A stretch of 64,000 bases of DNA, from NCBI GenBank assembly GCA_963839725.1, contig CAWIWT010000001.1, forward strand, positions 372,001 through 436,000, given 5' to 3'. How positions within the stretch are numbered: position 1 is the first letter of the stretch; each line of letters begins with the position of its first letter. Origin of the DNA: Kumtagia sp963839725 (GTDB lineage: Bacteria; Pseudomonadota; Alphaproteobacteria; Rhizobiales; Rhizobiaceae). The notes beneath the pieces are model-generated. The model was not told the origin of the DNA. It made no database searches and saw nothing but the letters and a program-made list of their open reading frames with translations. Shown piece after piece: positions 44,354 through 54,197 of this stretch. Both the position numbers and the translations under genes were made by a program.

Positions 44354-45447
44354 TAAGCCACCCATCGTGAAAACAGCGAGGTCGAGAGCGCGCGCGCAGC
44401 ACCCTTTTCACGGATCACCAGTTCACCCAATTCCACAGTCCCGCCCATGCCGGCGAATGTGTCGCGCATCAGCGCATGAATGGCAAAGAACGACGCACGG
44501 ATCGAATAGGCGGTGAGCACGACAACGAGCGGCTTCGGCGTCAGGATCGAGCGGCAGATGTCTGCGAGCTTCGGCAGGTCGTCGAACAATTGCCAGACCT
44601 CGCCCTTTGGCCCCCGCCCATAGGCCGGCGGATCGAACAGAACGATATCGTAGCTGCTGCCACGCCGCTGCTCGCGCTCGGCGAACTTCATCGCGTCCTC
44701 GCAAATCCAGCGGATGGGCTTGTCGGTCAGCCCGGCGATTTCCTGGTTCTCGCGCGCCCAGCCGATGGCTTTCTTCGAAGCATCGACATGGGTGACTTCC
44801 GCCCCGGCGCGCGCCGCTACCAACGAGGCCAAACCGGTATAGCCGAACAGGTTGAGCACTTTCACCGGGCGTCGCGCCGATTGGATCATTCCGGCCATAT
44901 GATCCCAATGCGTTGCCTGCTCCGGAAACACGCCGACATGCCGGAACGAGGTGAAGCGGCCAAGATAGCCGATGCCGTCATACTTCATCGGCCAGGTTTC
45001 GCCAAGCACGCGCTTGGGAAAGCGCCAGCGGCCCATGCCTTCCTCGTCGGTGTCGCCGGTGAAGACGGCATCGGCCCTCTGCCACTCCGCCTCGGGCATG
45101 GCCTTCTGCCAGATCGCTTGCCCTTCCGGCCGTACGATGCGGTACGGCCCGTATTGCTCCAGTTTCTCGCCGCCGCCACTATCAAGCAGCGCGTAATCGT
45201 CATTCGGCTGCACTTCGAGGATAACCGGCAGGCGCTCCGCCGGTAACACGCCCTCGCGGCGTACCAGCGCGCGCGGTGCTGCTTCGACCGCATCCCCGCG
45301 GTTCGTGTCCTTCGCTGGCGCCTGCCTCGGCGCGGCATCACGCGGACGCACGGGTGCGGCGTCGTGCAGGCGGCGCGGGCGGCTGTCATGGCGTTTGTCG
45401 CGGCTGGACTTCAAGGCGATCTCCGGGCGTCGCGCCGCTTTTGGCAT
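44353..45447 (-). CDS. Class I SAM-dependent rRNA methyltransferase (RlmI/RlmK-like)
   Basis: I chose the ATG at 45447, giving 364 residues; the low-complexity basic N-terminus makes the exact start uncertain. The C-terminal two thirds are a Rossmann methyltransferase: VKVLNLFGYTGLASLVAARAG binds SAM, HVDASKKAIGWARENQE follows, and FDPPAYGRGPKGEVW is the catalytic NPPF-like loop. It is close to the YccW/RlmK group acting on 23S rRNA. Its stop codon TAG overlaps the first base of the MITE-like repeat. Confidence 0.82.
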   Translation of the reverse strand: MPKAARRPEIALKSSRDKRHDSRPRRLHDAAPVRPRDAAPRQAPAKDTNRGDAVEAAPRALVRREGVLPAERLPVILEVQPNDDYALLDSGGGEKLEQYGPYRIVRPEGQAIWQKAMPEAEWQRADAVFTGDTDEEGMGRWRFPKRVLGETWPMKYDGIGYLGRFTSFRHVGVFPEQATHWDHMAGMIQSARRPVKVLNLFGYTGLASLVAARAGAEVTHVDASKKAIGWARENQEIAGLTDKPIRWICEDAMKFAEREQRRGSSYDIVLFDPPAYGRGPKGEVWQLFDDLPKLADICRSILTPKPLVVVLTAYSIRASFFAIHALMRDTFAGMGGTVELGELVIREKGAARALSTSLFSRWVA

Positions 45448-45489
45448 AGCGACCTTGCCTGAGCAACACATTGGCTCATGGATACCGGC

Positions 45490-46122
45490 TTATGGAATGT
45501 CTTCCGGGCGGCGGCCAGGGCGGCTGCGGTAGGCGGGAATGCTCCAGCCGAACCGTAGCGCTCCACCACGCACGATGAAAGCCGCCGCGAAGCCAAGCAG
45601 CGCCGACACGAACACCGCCGCGCCCAGCATATCGGCAATCGTGAACATCGCCGCGCCGGCCATTGCGGCGGTGACGTAGACTTCCGGGCGCAGCAGCACA
45701 GATGGTTCGCCGGCAAGAAGATCGCGCCAAATGCCGCCGAAGGTCGCCGTCAGCATGCCCATGACAATCGCAACGGCAGGTGATTCCGTGACAGCCATGC
45801 CCTTGGCAGCGCCAAGCACCGCATAGGCCGCGAGGCCAAGGGCATCCAGCCAGAGCAGCAGCTTATAGCGCGACTCCAAGAGATGTGCGCTGAAGAACAC
45901 AAGCACAGCAACGGCAGCGCAAACGATCAGAAAGGCAGGGTTCAATATCCAGAAGACGGGCACGTCGAGAACAAGATCGCGAAACGTGCCGCCACCTATA
46001 CCGGTCACGCCCGCCAAGAACAGGAAGCCGACGATATCGAGCTGCTTGCGCGACGCCGCCAACGCGCCGGTCGCGGCGAACACGGCGACGCCAGCGTAGT
46101 CGAGGAGCATCAGCAGATTCAT
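45490..46122 (-). CDS. TRIC-type (UPF0126) cation channel family membrane protein
   Basis: The 210-residue protein has about seven hydrophobic segments in two related halves. Each half carries the family glycine motif: GIGGGTFRDLVLD and TFGGIWRDLLAG. Bacterial relatives of the trimeric intracellular cation channels form homotrimeric pores, and some have been proposed to carry amino acids (YicG/YadS group). The ion or solute here is unknown. Confidence 0.88.
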   Translation of the reverse strand: MNLLMLLDYAGVAVFAATGALAASRKQLDIVGFLFLAGVTGIGGGTFRDLVLDVPVFWILNPAFLIVCAAVAVLVFFSAHLLESRYKLLLWLDALGLAAYAVLGAAKGMAVTESPAVAIVMGMLTATFGGIWRDLLAGEPSVLLRPEVYVTAAMAGAAMFTIADMLGAAVFVSALLGFAAAFIVRGGALRFGWSIPAYRSRPGRRPEDIP

Positions 46123-46372
46123 GGCCGATTGTTAGAGCACGATTCGGGTGCGTTGGATCGCCATCCGACGCTTAATCCTCGGATGTTTCCATCCGCCGAA
46201 GATAGGGCACAAACCCAGCCTTCGCGTACACTGACCTGGCACTCAGGTGAACGATTGTGTCCGTATGCAACCCGATGCGCCGCGGCGCAAAGCGCCAGCG
46301 GCCGCTTGGGAGTAGGACAGGACCTCAACGCTGCACGACAATCAACGTGCTGCCCTACTGCCTACTGCCCCT

Positions 46373-47005
46373 TCACGCATCCTTTTCAGCGTCAGCACTG
46401 ACCGGACCTGGCTCGGCGGGGGCGTCGGGGATGGTGTGTTTTGGGCCGCCCTTCGAGACACCGACCATGGCAGGGCGCAGCACGCGTCCACCTATCGAAT
46501 AGCCGGGCTGCACCACTTGCACAACGGTATTGGTGGCGATTTCCGGATTTTGCACCTCGAACATCGCCTGATGGAAGTTCGGGTCGAACCTTTCGCCTTC
46601 CGGCTCAAGCTTCTTCACGCCATGACGTTCGAGCGAGGTGAGCATGGCGCGCTCGGTCATTTCCACACCTTCGAACAGCGAGGCAAGCCCAGCATCAGCG
46701 CTGCGGGCCTCCGCCGGAACCGCGTCGAGGGCGCGGCGCAGATTGTCGGAGACCGCCAGCATGTCGCGCGCGAAATTGGTCACCGCATAGGTGCGCGCGT
46801 CCTGAATCTCACGCGCGGTGCGGCGGCGCAGGTTCTCCATCTCGGCGGCGGCGCGCAGCGCGCGGTCCTTCAGTTCCTCATTCTCCTTGAGGAGCCGCAC
46901 CAAGGCCTCGAAGTCGGCATTCTCTTCCGGCGCTGCCTCTGCCGTAGCGTCGTTCGGTGCGTTTTCATCGATTACGCGTTCGTCCTTCGCTTGGTCGCTC
47001 ATCAT
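46373..47005 (-). CDS. grpE: Nucleotide exchange factor GrpE
   Basis: I chose the ATG at 47005, with AAGGACGGA before it, giving about 210 residues. An acidic N-terminus and a long coiled coil (LKENEELKDRALRAAAEMEN) are followed by the beta domain with GVKKLEPEGERFDPNFHQAM and PGYSIGGRVLRPAMVGVSKG. GrpE releases ADP from DnaK. A sigma-32 type promoter lies 25-60 nt upstream. dnaK and hrcA are not adjacent within this window. Confidence 0.95.
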   Translation of the reverse strand: MMSDQAKDERVIDENAPNDATAEAAPEENADFEALVRLLKENEELKDRALRAAAEMENLRRRTAREIQDARTYAVTNFARDMLAVSDNLRRALDAVPAEARSADAGLASLFEGVEMTERAMLTSLERHGVKKLEPEGERFDPNFHQAMFEVQNPEIATNTVVQVVQPGYSIGGRVLRPAMVGVSKGGPKHTIPDAPAEPGPVSADAEKDA

Positions 47006-47036
47006 TCCGTCCTTACGATTGCTCAATTCGCGCCGG

Positions 47037-47065
47037 ATATCGATGCTTCAGCCACAAAAATCAAG
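47037..47065 (-). promoter_or_regulatory. RpoH (sigma-32) promoter of grpE
   Basis: On the minus strand CTTGAT, a 17-nt spacer, and CGATAT match the alphaproteobacterial heat-shock promoter (CTTGAA/T-N17-CCATAT type). The expected start site is about 25 nt before the grpE ATG. Confidence 0.75.
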
Positions 47066-47185
47066 GGCAAGAGAAACGCTGCGACGCGACGCGTCCAACT
47101 AAGCGGCGGTTCATGTCGCGGTATATCGAAGTCATTTCAATTTTACGCAAACTTTACCATGCGGAAAACGTAACCCAGCAATGCA

Positions 47186-47210
47186 GGAACCATCCCGTAT
47201 TGGGGGAGTT
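47186..47210 (+). promoter_or_regulatory. EcfG-type general stress promoter of the NepR-like gene
   Basis: GGAAC, a 17-nt spacer and GTT (GGAAC-N16-AGTT) fit the EcfG consensus GGAAC-N16/17-cGTT except for one -10 base. It lies 28 nt before the ATG of the small gene at 47239. Confidence 0.6.
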
Positions 47211-47238
47211 CCATTGCCAGTAAACGCGTTGGCAGGAC

Positions 47239-47457
47239 ATGACTGACGAGACGATCCATACCGGCAAGCCAGAAGCCGAATTCCGTCGCCAGATGCGGGG
47301 CGGCCAGATGATGCGCTTTATCAATACGCTGCCGGCCTTCTCCGTCGAGCGGGACATGCCTGACCATTTCGCCAAGTTGCTACGGCAATTGGACCGCGCT
47401 GCAGGCAAAAAGCCCAGCACCTCGCACAAAGCGTCCGGACGGCGGAGGGGCAATTGA
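47239..47457 (+). CDS. Small NepR-like protein (putative anti-sigma factor)
   Basis: The 72-residue protein has a core FSVERDMPDHFAKLLRQLDR that resembles the NepR helices (consensus EPVPDRFL-LL-QL). It has a charged N-terminus and a basic tail. NepR proteins sequester EcfG until PhyR is phosphorylated. An EcfG-type promoter lies upstream, as is usual for nepR genes. However, no phyR or ecfG is adjacent, so this would be an orphan paralogue. The start has AGGAC just before the ATG. The family call is tentative. Confidence 0.5.
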   Translation: MTDETIHTGKPEAEFRRQMRGGQMMRFINTLPAFSVERDMPDHFAKLLRQLDRAAGKKPSTSHKASGRRRGN

Positions 47458-47497
47458 CAGCCGGCGCAATGAGCGCCGGCCTTTGGCAGCGTTGGCT

Positions 47498-47686
47498 CTA
47501 AGCGGCCCGGCGCGTTTCCGTCATCAGCGTTTCGCCATGCGAGATTTCGGTGCCCAAAACCTTGAGGCACTCGCGCATGAAGGCTGACAGGCCCGGCCAA
47601 CCTTTCGCCGAGAGCAGATTGCCGTCGACATGCTCGCACTTTGGGGCGCTATCGAGGTTCAGTCGGTGGCGCAATGTTCCAGTTGC
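47498..47686 (-). pseudogene. C-terminal remnant of a DJ-1/PfpI-like protein
   Basis: An open frame of 62 residues, bounded upstream by a stop codon and without a plausible start, ends TETRRAA. It contains EHVDGNLLSAKGWPGLSAFM, which resembles the VDGNLITSRGPADLPAF end of DJ-1/PfpI family proteins. The rest of the gene is absent. It is probably a decayed gene between the NepR-like gene and the sulfate operon. Confidence 0.4.
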
Positions 47687-47734
47687 CTATGAAAAGCACC
47701 AAGCTTGAGCAACTGAAGTAAGGTCCGCTTGGCG

Positions 47735-48268
47735 CTACCCCCGCTGGCGCCGCCAGGAATAATGCGCGCCCTTGGCAGGACCAGATGCCGGTTTGGCGGT
47801 CGGCTGGTAGTAGAGGTCGATGCCGCCGGTATCGCCCTCTTCCAGGCGCTTGATCAGCACTGGGTGCGAGACCTCGAACTCATCGAAGCCGAGGCGCAGC
47901 ATATGCGGCAGTTGGTCGAACAGGACCGCGCCGGTTGCTCGCACCGCTCCGTCGAAGCCATGGCGGCTGCGCAGAAGCTCCGCCTTGGAGAAGCTGCGCC
48001 CGTCGTTGAAGGCCGGGAAGGCCAGCGCCACCAGCGACAGATCGCCCAGAAACGCCGCGATCGTCTCCACCGGATCGGCCGGCAGCAACAATACGCCAAG
48101 CCTCTCCTTCGCGCCCTGGCGCGTCACCGGATCGAGATCGAGAAAGGTCTGCAGCGGCAGGATGAAGCGGCCATTGCCGGCAAGCGCGTCGGCGCTTTCG
48201 GCATGCTGCCAGTCATCCTCGCGAAACCCTTCTGGCGTCCACAGCCGCGTGGCTGGCGTATCGGTCAT
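47735..48268 (-). CDS. DUF934 protein of the sulfite reduction operon
   Basis: The ATG at 48268 gives 177 residues. LLLPADPVETIAAFLGDLSL and RSFSKAELLRSRHGF are typical of DUF934, a small protein nearly always encoded beside cysI/cysH in Alphaproteobacteria and thought to help sulfite reduction. A longer frame reaching 48388 exists but runs into the palindromic repeat upstream, so I consider the shorter start better. It is the last gene of the cys cluster, separated from cysH by the hairpin array. Confidence 0.8.
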   Translation of the reverse strand: MTDTPATRLWTPEGFREDDWQHAESADALAGNGRFILPLQTFLDLDPVTRQGAKERLGVLLLPADPVETIAAFLGDLSLVALAFPAFNDGRSFSKAELLRSRHGFDGAVRATGAVLFDQLPHMLRLGFDEFEVSHPVLIKRLEEGDTGGIDLYYQPTAKPASGPAKGAHYSWRRQRG

Positions 48269-48334
48269 CGAGACAAGTCCTGAGTTGGCAGCGCCCGCCG
48301 CCACGGGTGCGCCTGCCTGGGAATGCGTTTTTTT

Positions 48335-48508
48335 CAGCATGTCGTTCCCCGAAACCGATTCACACTTTCGGGCGACATGCTGTGGCACCGGGCTCGCCCG
48401 GTGCGCATGCTCTACCGCATCGGCCCGAAAATCGGAATCGATTTTCCGGACAGCACGATGCGCAGTTTCAAAGAGATACCGCGTCCTTTGCGCGTCCGAA
48501 AGGACGCG
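48335..48508. repeat. Array of four hairpins (REP-like) inside the cys cluster
   Basis: CAGCATGTCG pairs with CGACATGCTG (48335-48382). CACCGGG pairs with CCCGGTG (48386-48403). CCGAAAATCG pairs with CGATTTTCCGG (about 48432-48457). GCGTCCTTT pairs with AAAGGACGC (about 48480-48508). The elements are of the kind common between rhizobial genes and lie between cysH and the DUF934 gene. Confidence 0.78.
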
Positions 48509-48536
48509 CGGCGCTGTAGCATTGGATTGACCAAGC

Positions 48537-49251
48537 TCAAAGCGACGCGTCCGTAAGTGAATTGTCCAGGCCGGACATGTGGATGCCGCACTCGACCTTC
48601 GCGTGACCGGCCCATCTGCCGCTGCGCTCGTCGCCGCCGGCCTGAACCGGCTGGGTGCAGGGGAAGCAGCCGATCGACAGATACCCGTAAGCCACCAGCG
48701 GGTTCGCCCTCAACGCATGCGCCCGCATGTAGTCGGCCTGATCGGAAGTCGTCCAGCGCGCCAGCGGATTGATGCGCACGCGGCCGGCGACATTTTCGAA
48801 CACCGGCATCACCGAGCGCGTCGATGCCTGATGGCGCTTGCGGCCTGTGAACCAGGCCTGGAACGGTGCAATGCCCCGTGCCATCGGCTCGACCTTGCGG
48901 ATTTCGCAGCAGGCATCGGTGTTGGTTTCGTGCAGCCGCCCTTCGGGATCGAGCCGGCTCAGCGCCGCCGCCTCCGGCGTCATGACGCGGATGTCGCTCA
49001 ACCCGAAATCGGCGGCCAGAGCGTCGCGATATTCCAGCGTCTCGCCGAAATGCTTGCCCGTATCGAGGAAGATGATCGGCATCGACCGATCGACCTCGGC
49101 GATCATGTGCAACAGCACCGCAGAATCCGCGCCGAAGGACGAAACCGCCGCTATGCCGCCCGGAAAATGATCGCGGGCGGCGTGGGCGATGATCTCTTGC
49201 GCCGACAGATGTGCATACAGCGCCTCGAGGTTTGCCGCCTGATCGAGCGCC

Positions 49252-49277
<26 letters not shown>
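48537..49277 (-). CDS. cysH: Phosphoadenylyl/adenylyl-sulfate reductase
   Basis: The ATG at 49277, with AGGAGG upstream, gives 246 residues; it overlaps cysI by 26 nt. The PP-loop is SSFGADSAVLLHM. The four cysteines of an iron-sulfur APS reductase are present: Cys123-Cys124 in TDACCEIRKV and Cys204/Cys207 in GCFPCTQP. The catalytic Cys230 is in ECGIH. It should therefore reduce APS directly (and possibly PAPS) with thioredoxin, releasing sulfite for CysI. Confidence 0.92.
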
Positions 49278-50922
<1,645 letters not shown>

Positions 50923-50949
50923 GGTCTTGTTCCTGGCTTGTCCGCAATA

Positions 50950-51246
50950 TCACGCGGCCTGGCGAGCCTGCTTTCCGAGGTCGAGGCGATTGGTGGGACC
51001 GGCAGCGCGGATGCGTTCGCGCAGCCGCAGCGGGCGGATGGCCCCATCGGCGAGTTCGACATCGATCAGATCGACATCGACAACTTCATTGTTGGCAAAA
51101 GCCGCCTTGCCGGCGAGTTCGAGTGCGGCCTCGGCTTCCTTGTCGCCGGCGACCTCGGCCTCATCGATGGTTTCCGCCCAGACGCGGCCCTTCGAGAACC
51201 ATACGGCCTCGCCATCGGTCAGGCGGTTTGCGGTGAGCACCTTCAT
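50950..51246 (-). CDS. DUF2849 protein of the sulfite reduction operon
   Basis: This is a 98-residue acidic protein, MKVLTANRLTDGEAVWFSKG, with the ARGDALELAGKA-like middle of DUF2849. The family is found between cysG and cysI in Rhizobiales; its role is unknown, perhaps in siroheme delivery or electron transfer. Its ATG overlaps the cysG stop by 4 nt. Confidence 0.85.
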   Translation of the reverse strand: MKVLTANRLTDGEAVWFSKGRVWAETIDEAEVAGDKEAEAALELAGKAAFANNEVVDVDLIDVELADGAIRPLRLRERIRAAGPTNRLDLGKQARQAA

Positions 51247-52685
51247 GCGTCTGTTCCTTCTACCTCTGTCGGCAGCAGGCTGTGCGCGGCAAGCGGCGTA
51301 GACCGCGAGAAATCGGCGCCTGCAACAGCATCGCCGATGATCGTCATCACCGGACCGTCGAGGTCGTCGCGCGACTGCAGCGATGGCAGATCTGCAAGGA
51401 TTCCGTGGAAGCGGCGGCGGTTGTGCAGGCTGGCATTCTCAACCACCGCTACCGCGGTATCCGGCGACAATCCGGCTTCGATCAGCCGCGTCGCCACGTC
51501 GGCGGCGACCGAGCGGCCCATATAGACCGCAACCGTCGCACCGGAGATAGCGAGCTTCGCCCAATCCGGCAGCGACTTGCCCTTGAGATCGTGTCCGGTC
51601 GTGAACACCATGGACGAGGTCACGCCGCGCAGTGTCAGCGGCAGTTCGAAATCGGCAGCGGCAGCAAAGGCCGAGGTAACGCCGGGCACGACCTCGAACG
51701 AGAGGCCCGCATCGCGCAACGCCTGCATCTCCTCGCCGGCGCGACCGAAAACAAGCGGATCGCCGGACTTCAGCCGCACGACGCGCCTGCCCTCACGGCC
51801 AAGCCTAACCAGCAGCGAGTTGATTTCGCTCTGGGTCTTGGAATGGCAGCCCTTGCGCTTGCCGACGGGAAGGCGCTCGGCGTCGCGGCGGCCCATCGAT
51901 ACGACAGCCTCCGTTACGAGAGCATCATATACGATCACGTCGGCTTCCATCAGCAGGCGGTGCGCCCGCAAGGTAAGCAAATCTTCGGCGCCAGGCCCCG
52001 CGCCCACCAGCGCGACGTGGCCGGCTCCAGCACCGCGCGCGTTCAGAAGCTTGCTGGCAGCGGCGCGCGCTTCATTCTCGCCGCCCTGCTCGATCGCGCG
52101 GGCGGGCGCACCGGAAAAGAAAGCGTGCCAGAAGGAACGGCGCGCCACGCCTTTCGGGAACAATCTTTCCGCCGCATCGCGGAAGGTATTGGCCAGCGCG
52201 GCAAGCCGGCCGAGCGATGGCGGCAGCATGGCGTCTATGCGCGCTCGTACCATCTGCGCCAGCACCGGACCTGCGCCTTCGGTGCCGATCGCAACGGTCA
52301 GCGGCGCACGGTTGACGATGGCCGGCGTAAAGAAATCGCACAATTCGGGCCGGTCGACGGCATTGACCGGAATGCCGGCGGCGCGCGCATCGTCGGAGAC
52401 GCGGCGGTCGAGCGCCGCTTCGCCGGTCGCGGCGAAAACGAGCGCGGCATCAGTCAGATGGTTGGGCGCAAAGGCCTCTGCCACAAGTGTCGCGCCATTG
52501 GCGGCAATCCAGCCCGCGAGGTTCGCCGACGGGCTTTCCGCAACAATGCGGATCTCAGCGCTCGACTGGCCCAGCAGCCGCGCCTTGGCCAAGGCCTCCT
52601 CGCCGCTACCGACGATGACAACGGCACGGCGCTCCACCCGCATGAAAACGGGGAAGGCGTTGAGCTTGGTGGCGGATTGCGACAT
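51243..52685 (-). CDS. cysG: Siroheme synthase (fused CysG)
   Basis: The 480-residue protein is a fusion. The N-terminal CysGB part (about 1-210) has VVIVGSGEEALAKARLL for NAD binding and precorrin-2 oxidation/ferrochelation. The C-terminal uroporphyrinogen-III methyltransferase (about 220-470) has VALVGAGPGAEDLLTLRA, VYDALV and RLKSGDPLVFGRAGEE. It makes siroheme from uroporphyrinogen III for CysI. It is the first gene of the leftward cys operon, with promoter sequence expected in 52686-52850. Confidence 0.94.
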   Translation of the reverse strand: MSQSATKLNAFPVFMRVERRAVVIVGSGEEALAKARLLGQSSAEIRIVAESPSANLAGWIAANGATLVAEAFAPNHLTDAALVFAATGEAALDRRVSDDARAAGIPVNAVDRPELCDFFTPAIVNRAPLTVAIGTEGAGPVLAQMVRARIDAMLPPSLGRLAALANTFRDAAERLFPKGVARRSFWHAFFSGAPARAIEQGGENEARAAASKLLNARGAGAGHVALVGAGPGAEDLLTLRAHRLLMEADVIVYDALVTEAVVSMGRRDAERLPVGKRKGCHSKTQSEINSLLVRLGREGRRVVRLKSGDPLVFGRAGEEMQALRDAGLSFEVVPGVTSAFAAAADFELPLTLRGVTSSMVFTTGHDLKGKSLPDWAKLAISGATVAVYMGRSVAADVATRLIEAGLSPDTAVAVVENASLHNRRRFHGILADLPSLQSRDDLDGPVMTIIGDAVAGADFSRSTPLAAHSLLPTEVEGTDA

Positions 52686-52852
52686 GGCGCACGGAATTCC
52701 TCAATCTGGAGAATGTATTTAGTCGTGCTCGGATCGTTTCAGAAGGAACGCACTCGCGCGGTGTTTTGCGGGAGGAAATCGCTTTTCTGCCGCCGGCGAT
52801 AGCGTAAGAAAATTTTTCCAGCATGGCATTTTTTGGGATGTTTTTATCGCAG

Positions 52853-52878
52853 GGAACCCCAATCCGCGGCATCGCGTT
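52853..52878 (+). promoter_or_regulatory. EcfG-type general stress promoter of the host-attachment-type gene
   Basis: GGAAC, a 17-nt spacer and CGTT match the EcfG consensus exactly in both boxes. The start codon of the gene is 56 nt downstream. Confidence 0.7.
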
Positions 52879-52933
52879 AGCCAAGCGAGGCGTTTCAACG
52901 CTTCCAACGCAACTCCAACGTGGGAGGTCTCTC

Positions 52934-53383
52934 GTGTCCGACATCCGGCTGAAGCATGGTGCGTGGATTGTCATCGCCGATGGTGAGAAAGCACTATTCC
53001 TGCAGAACAAGGGAGACGGGCTCTATCCCGATCTGGAAGTCATCCGCGAAATCGAAGAAGAGAACCCGCCGACCCGCGACCAGGGCTCCGACCGTCCGGG
53101 CCGCTTCAATGACGGCCCGTCGCCGCACAAGAGCGCGGTCGCCGATACCGATTGGCATCGCGTCGCCAAGGAGCGCTTTGCGGACGAGATCGCGGCGAAA
53201 CTTTACAAGGCGGCACATCGCGGCGATTTCGATCAGATCGTCCTGGTCGCTCCGCCACTCGTGCTCGGCGAGATGCGGAAGAAGCTGCACAAGGAAGTGG
53301 CCGACATGGTGGTCGCCGAGGTCCCAAAAACACTGACAAACCATCCAATGCCGGAGATCGAGCGGATCGTGCTGGCGGCGTGA
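52934..53383 (+). CDS. Host attachment family protein
   Basis: The GTG at 52934 follows GGGAGG with a six-base gap and gives 149 residues. LKHGAWIVIADGEKALFLQN, then FADEIAAKLYKAAHRGDFDQIVLVAPP and a TNHPMPEIERIV ending are features of the protein family first described as required for attachment to host cells (Agrobacterium type). The fold resembles a release-factor-like domain. There is an EcfG-type promoter, so it may be a general stress protein. It is divergent from the cys operon. Confidence 0.82.
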   Translation: MSDIRLKHGAWIVIADGEKALFLQNKGDGLYPDLEVIREIEEENPPTRDQGSDRPGRFNDGPSPHKSAVADTDWHRVAKERFADEIAAKLYKAAHRGDFDQIVLVAPPLVLGEMRKKLHKEVADMVVAEVPKTLTNHPMPEIERIVLAA

Positions 53384-54197
53384 TCAGGGTTTTACCCTCC
53401 CGATCGTGGGGAGTCCGGCACGGCCTAAGCCATCTCAAGCATGACACCTAGCGGCAAGGTCAATGCAGGTGTCATATTAGCGGCCAATAGATATGACCGT
53501 TTGCGCTGCCCCTCATCTGCCTGCCGGCAGCCGGCGGGCAGATGAGGGGAGCGCCAACGGCCAACCGTTATGAACACAGATATTTTGATGGATCACCATT
53601 CCCGCCCAGGCACAGTTTTCAAAGGTGGGAACAAGAAATTTACGCACAAATATTGTTTCTCAGTCTTCTCCGATACTTAGCGCTTCACTTTGTCGATTTT
53701 CGCGTGTCCCGACAGCCACTTTCATGCCTTCGCGTATTCTCCGCCATAGCAGCTTGCCCGGGAACGGATGTGCACAACCGAGCATCCAGGCAAGGCGGCG
53801 CCGGGTCGGTCGCGCAACGGTAGCGCGGCTTGGGGTGATCCCCCGCAACCTAGACCCGGCCCCTGATCAAGCTCGCGAGCCGTTCACTCGGCCGGGTTTG
53901 ATGAGGGGAAGAACGTCATGGCGGGGCGCGGGAGACTGCGCCACACTTTACTACTTAGGAAGGCTCGGCCTCGCGCCCCGTCTCCCATCCTGAGCTTGTC
54001 GAAGGACGGCAAGGGAAGTTCTTTGACAAAGGCCAGGGCCGAAAGGCAGCGTGGCAACAAGGAAGTGTGTCCGAGGCGGCGGCGAAGCGCTTGCCGTCTG
54101 GGACAACCTGCTGGGGGCAGTTCCTGTCTTGCCAAACCGGGCGATGCCATTGGAAGGCACGCGCTGGCGGCAAAAACGGAACTGTCCCTCGGCTTCC
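53384..54197. other. 814-bp intergenic region without a gene
   Basis: No convincing coding sequence is present. The region holds a strong hairpin (53509-53549) and the short element CATCCTGAGCTTGTCGAAGG at 53986, which is common in alphaproteobacterial intergenic DNA. A GCGCAACGGTAGCGC segment at about 53810 looks like a tRNA D-arm but no tRNA can be completed. The rest appears to be decayed sequence. Confidence 0.6.
53509..53549 (+). terminator. Strong hairpin after the host-attachment-type gene
   Basis: CCCCTCATCTGCC pairs perfectly with GGCAGATGAGGGG (13 bp) and the loop contains a further TGCCGGCAGCCGGC stem. There is no T-run after it. It lies 126 nt past the stop codon, so it could end transcription or be a REP element. 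Confidence 0.55.

Noticed and set aside
52686..52850. Riboswitch before cysG
   Set aside because: No recognisable SAM or other sulfur-related aptamer stems were found; the region is short and not strongly structured.
53800..53870. Possible tRNA (GCGCAACGGTAGCGC resembles a D-arm)
   Set aside because: No TTCRA arm, no matching acceptor stem and no anticodon arm follow.
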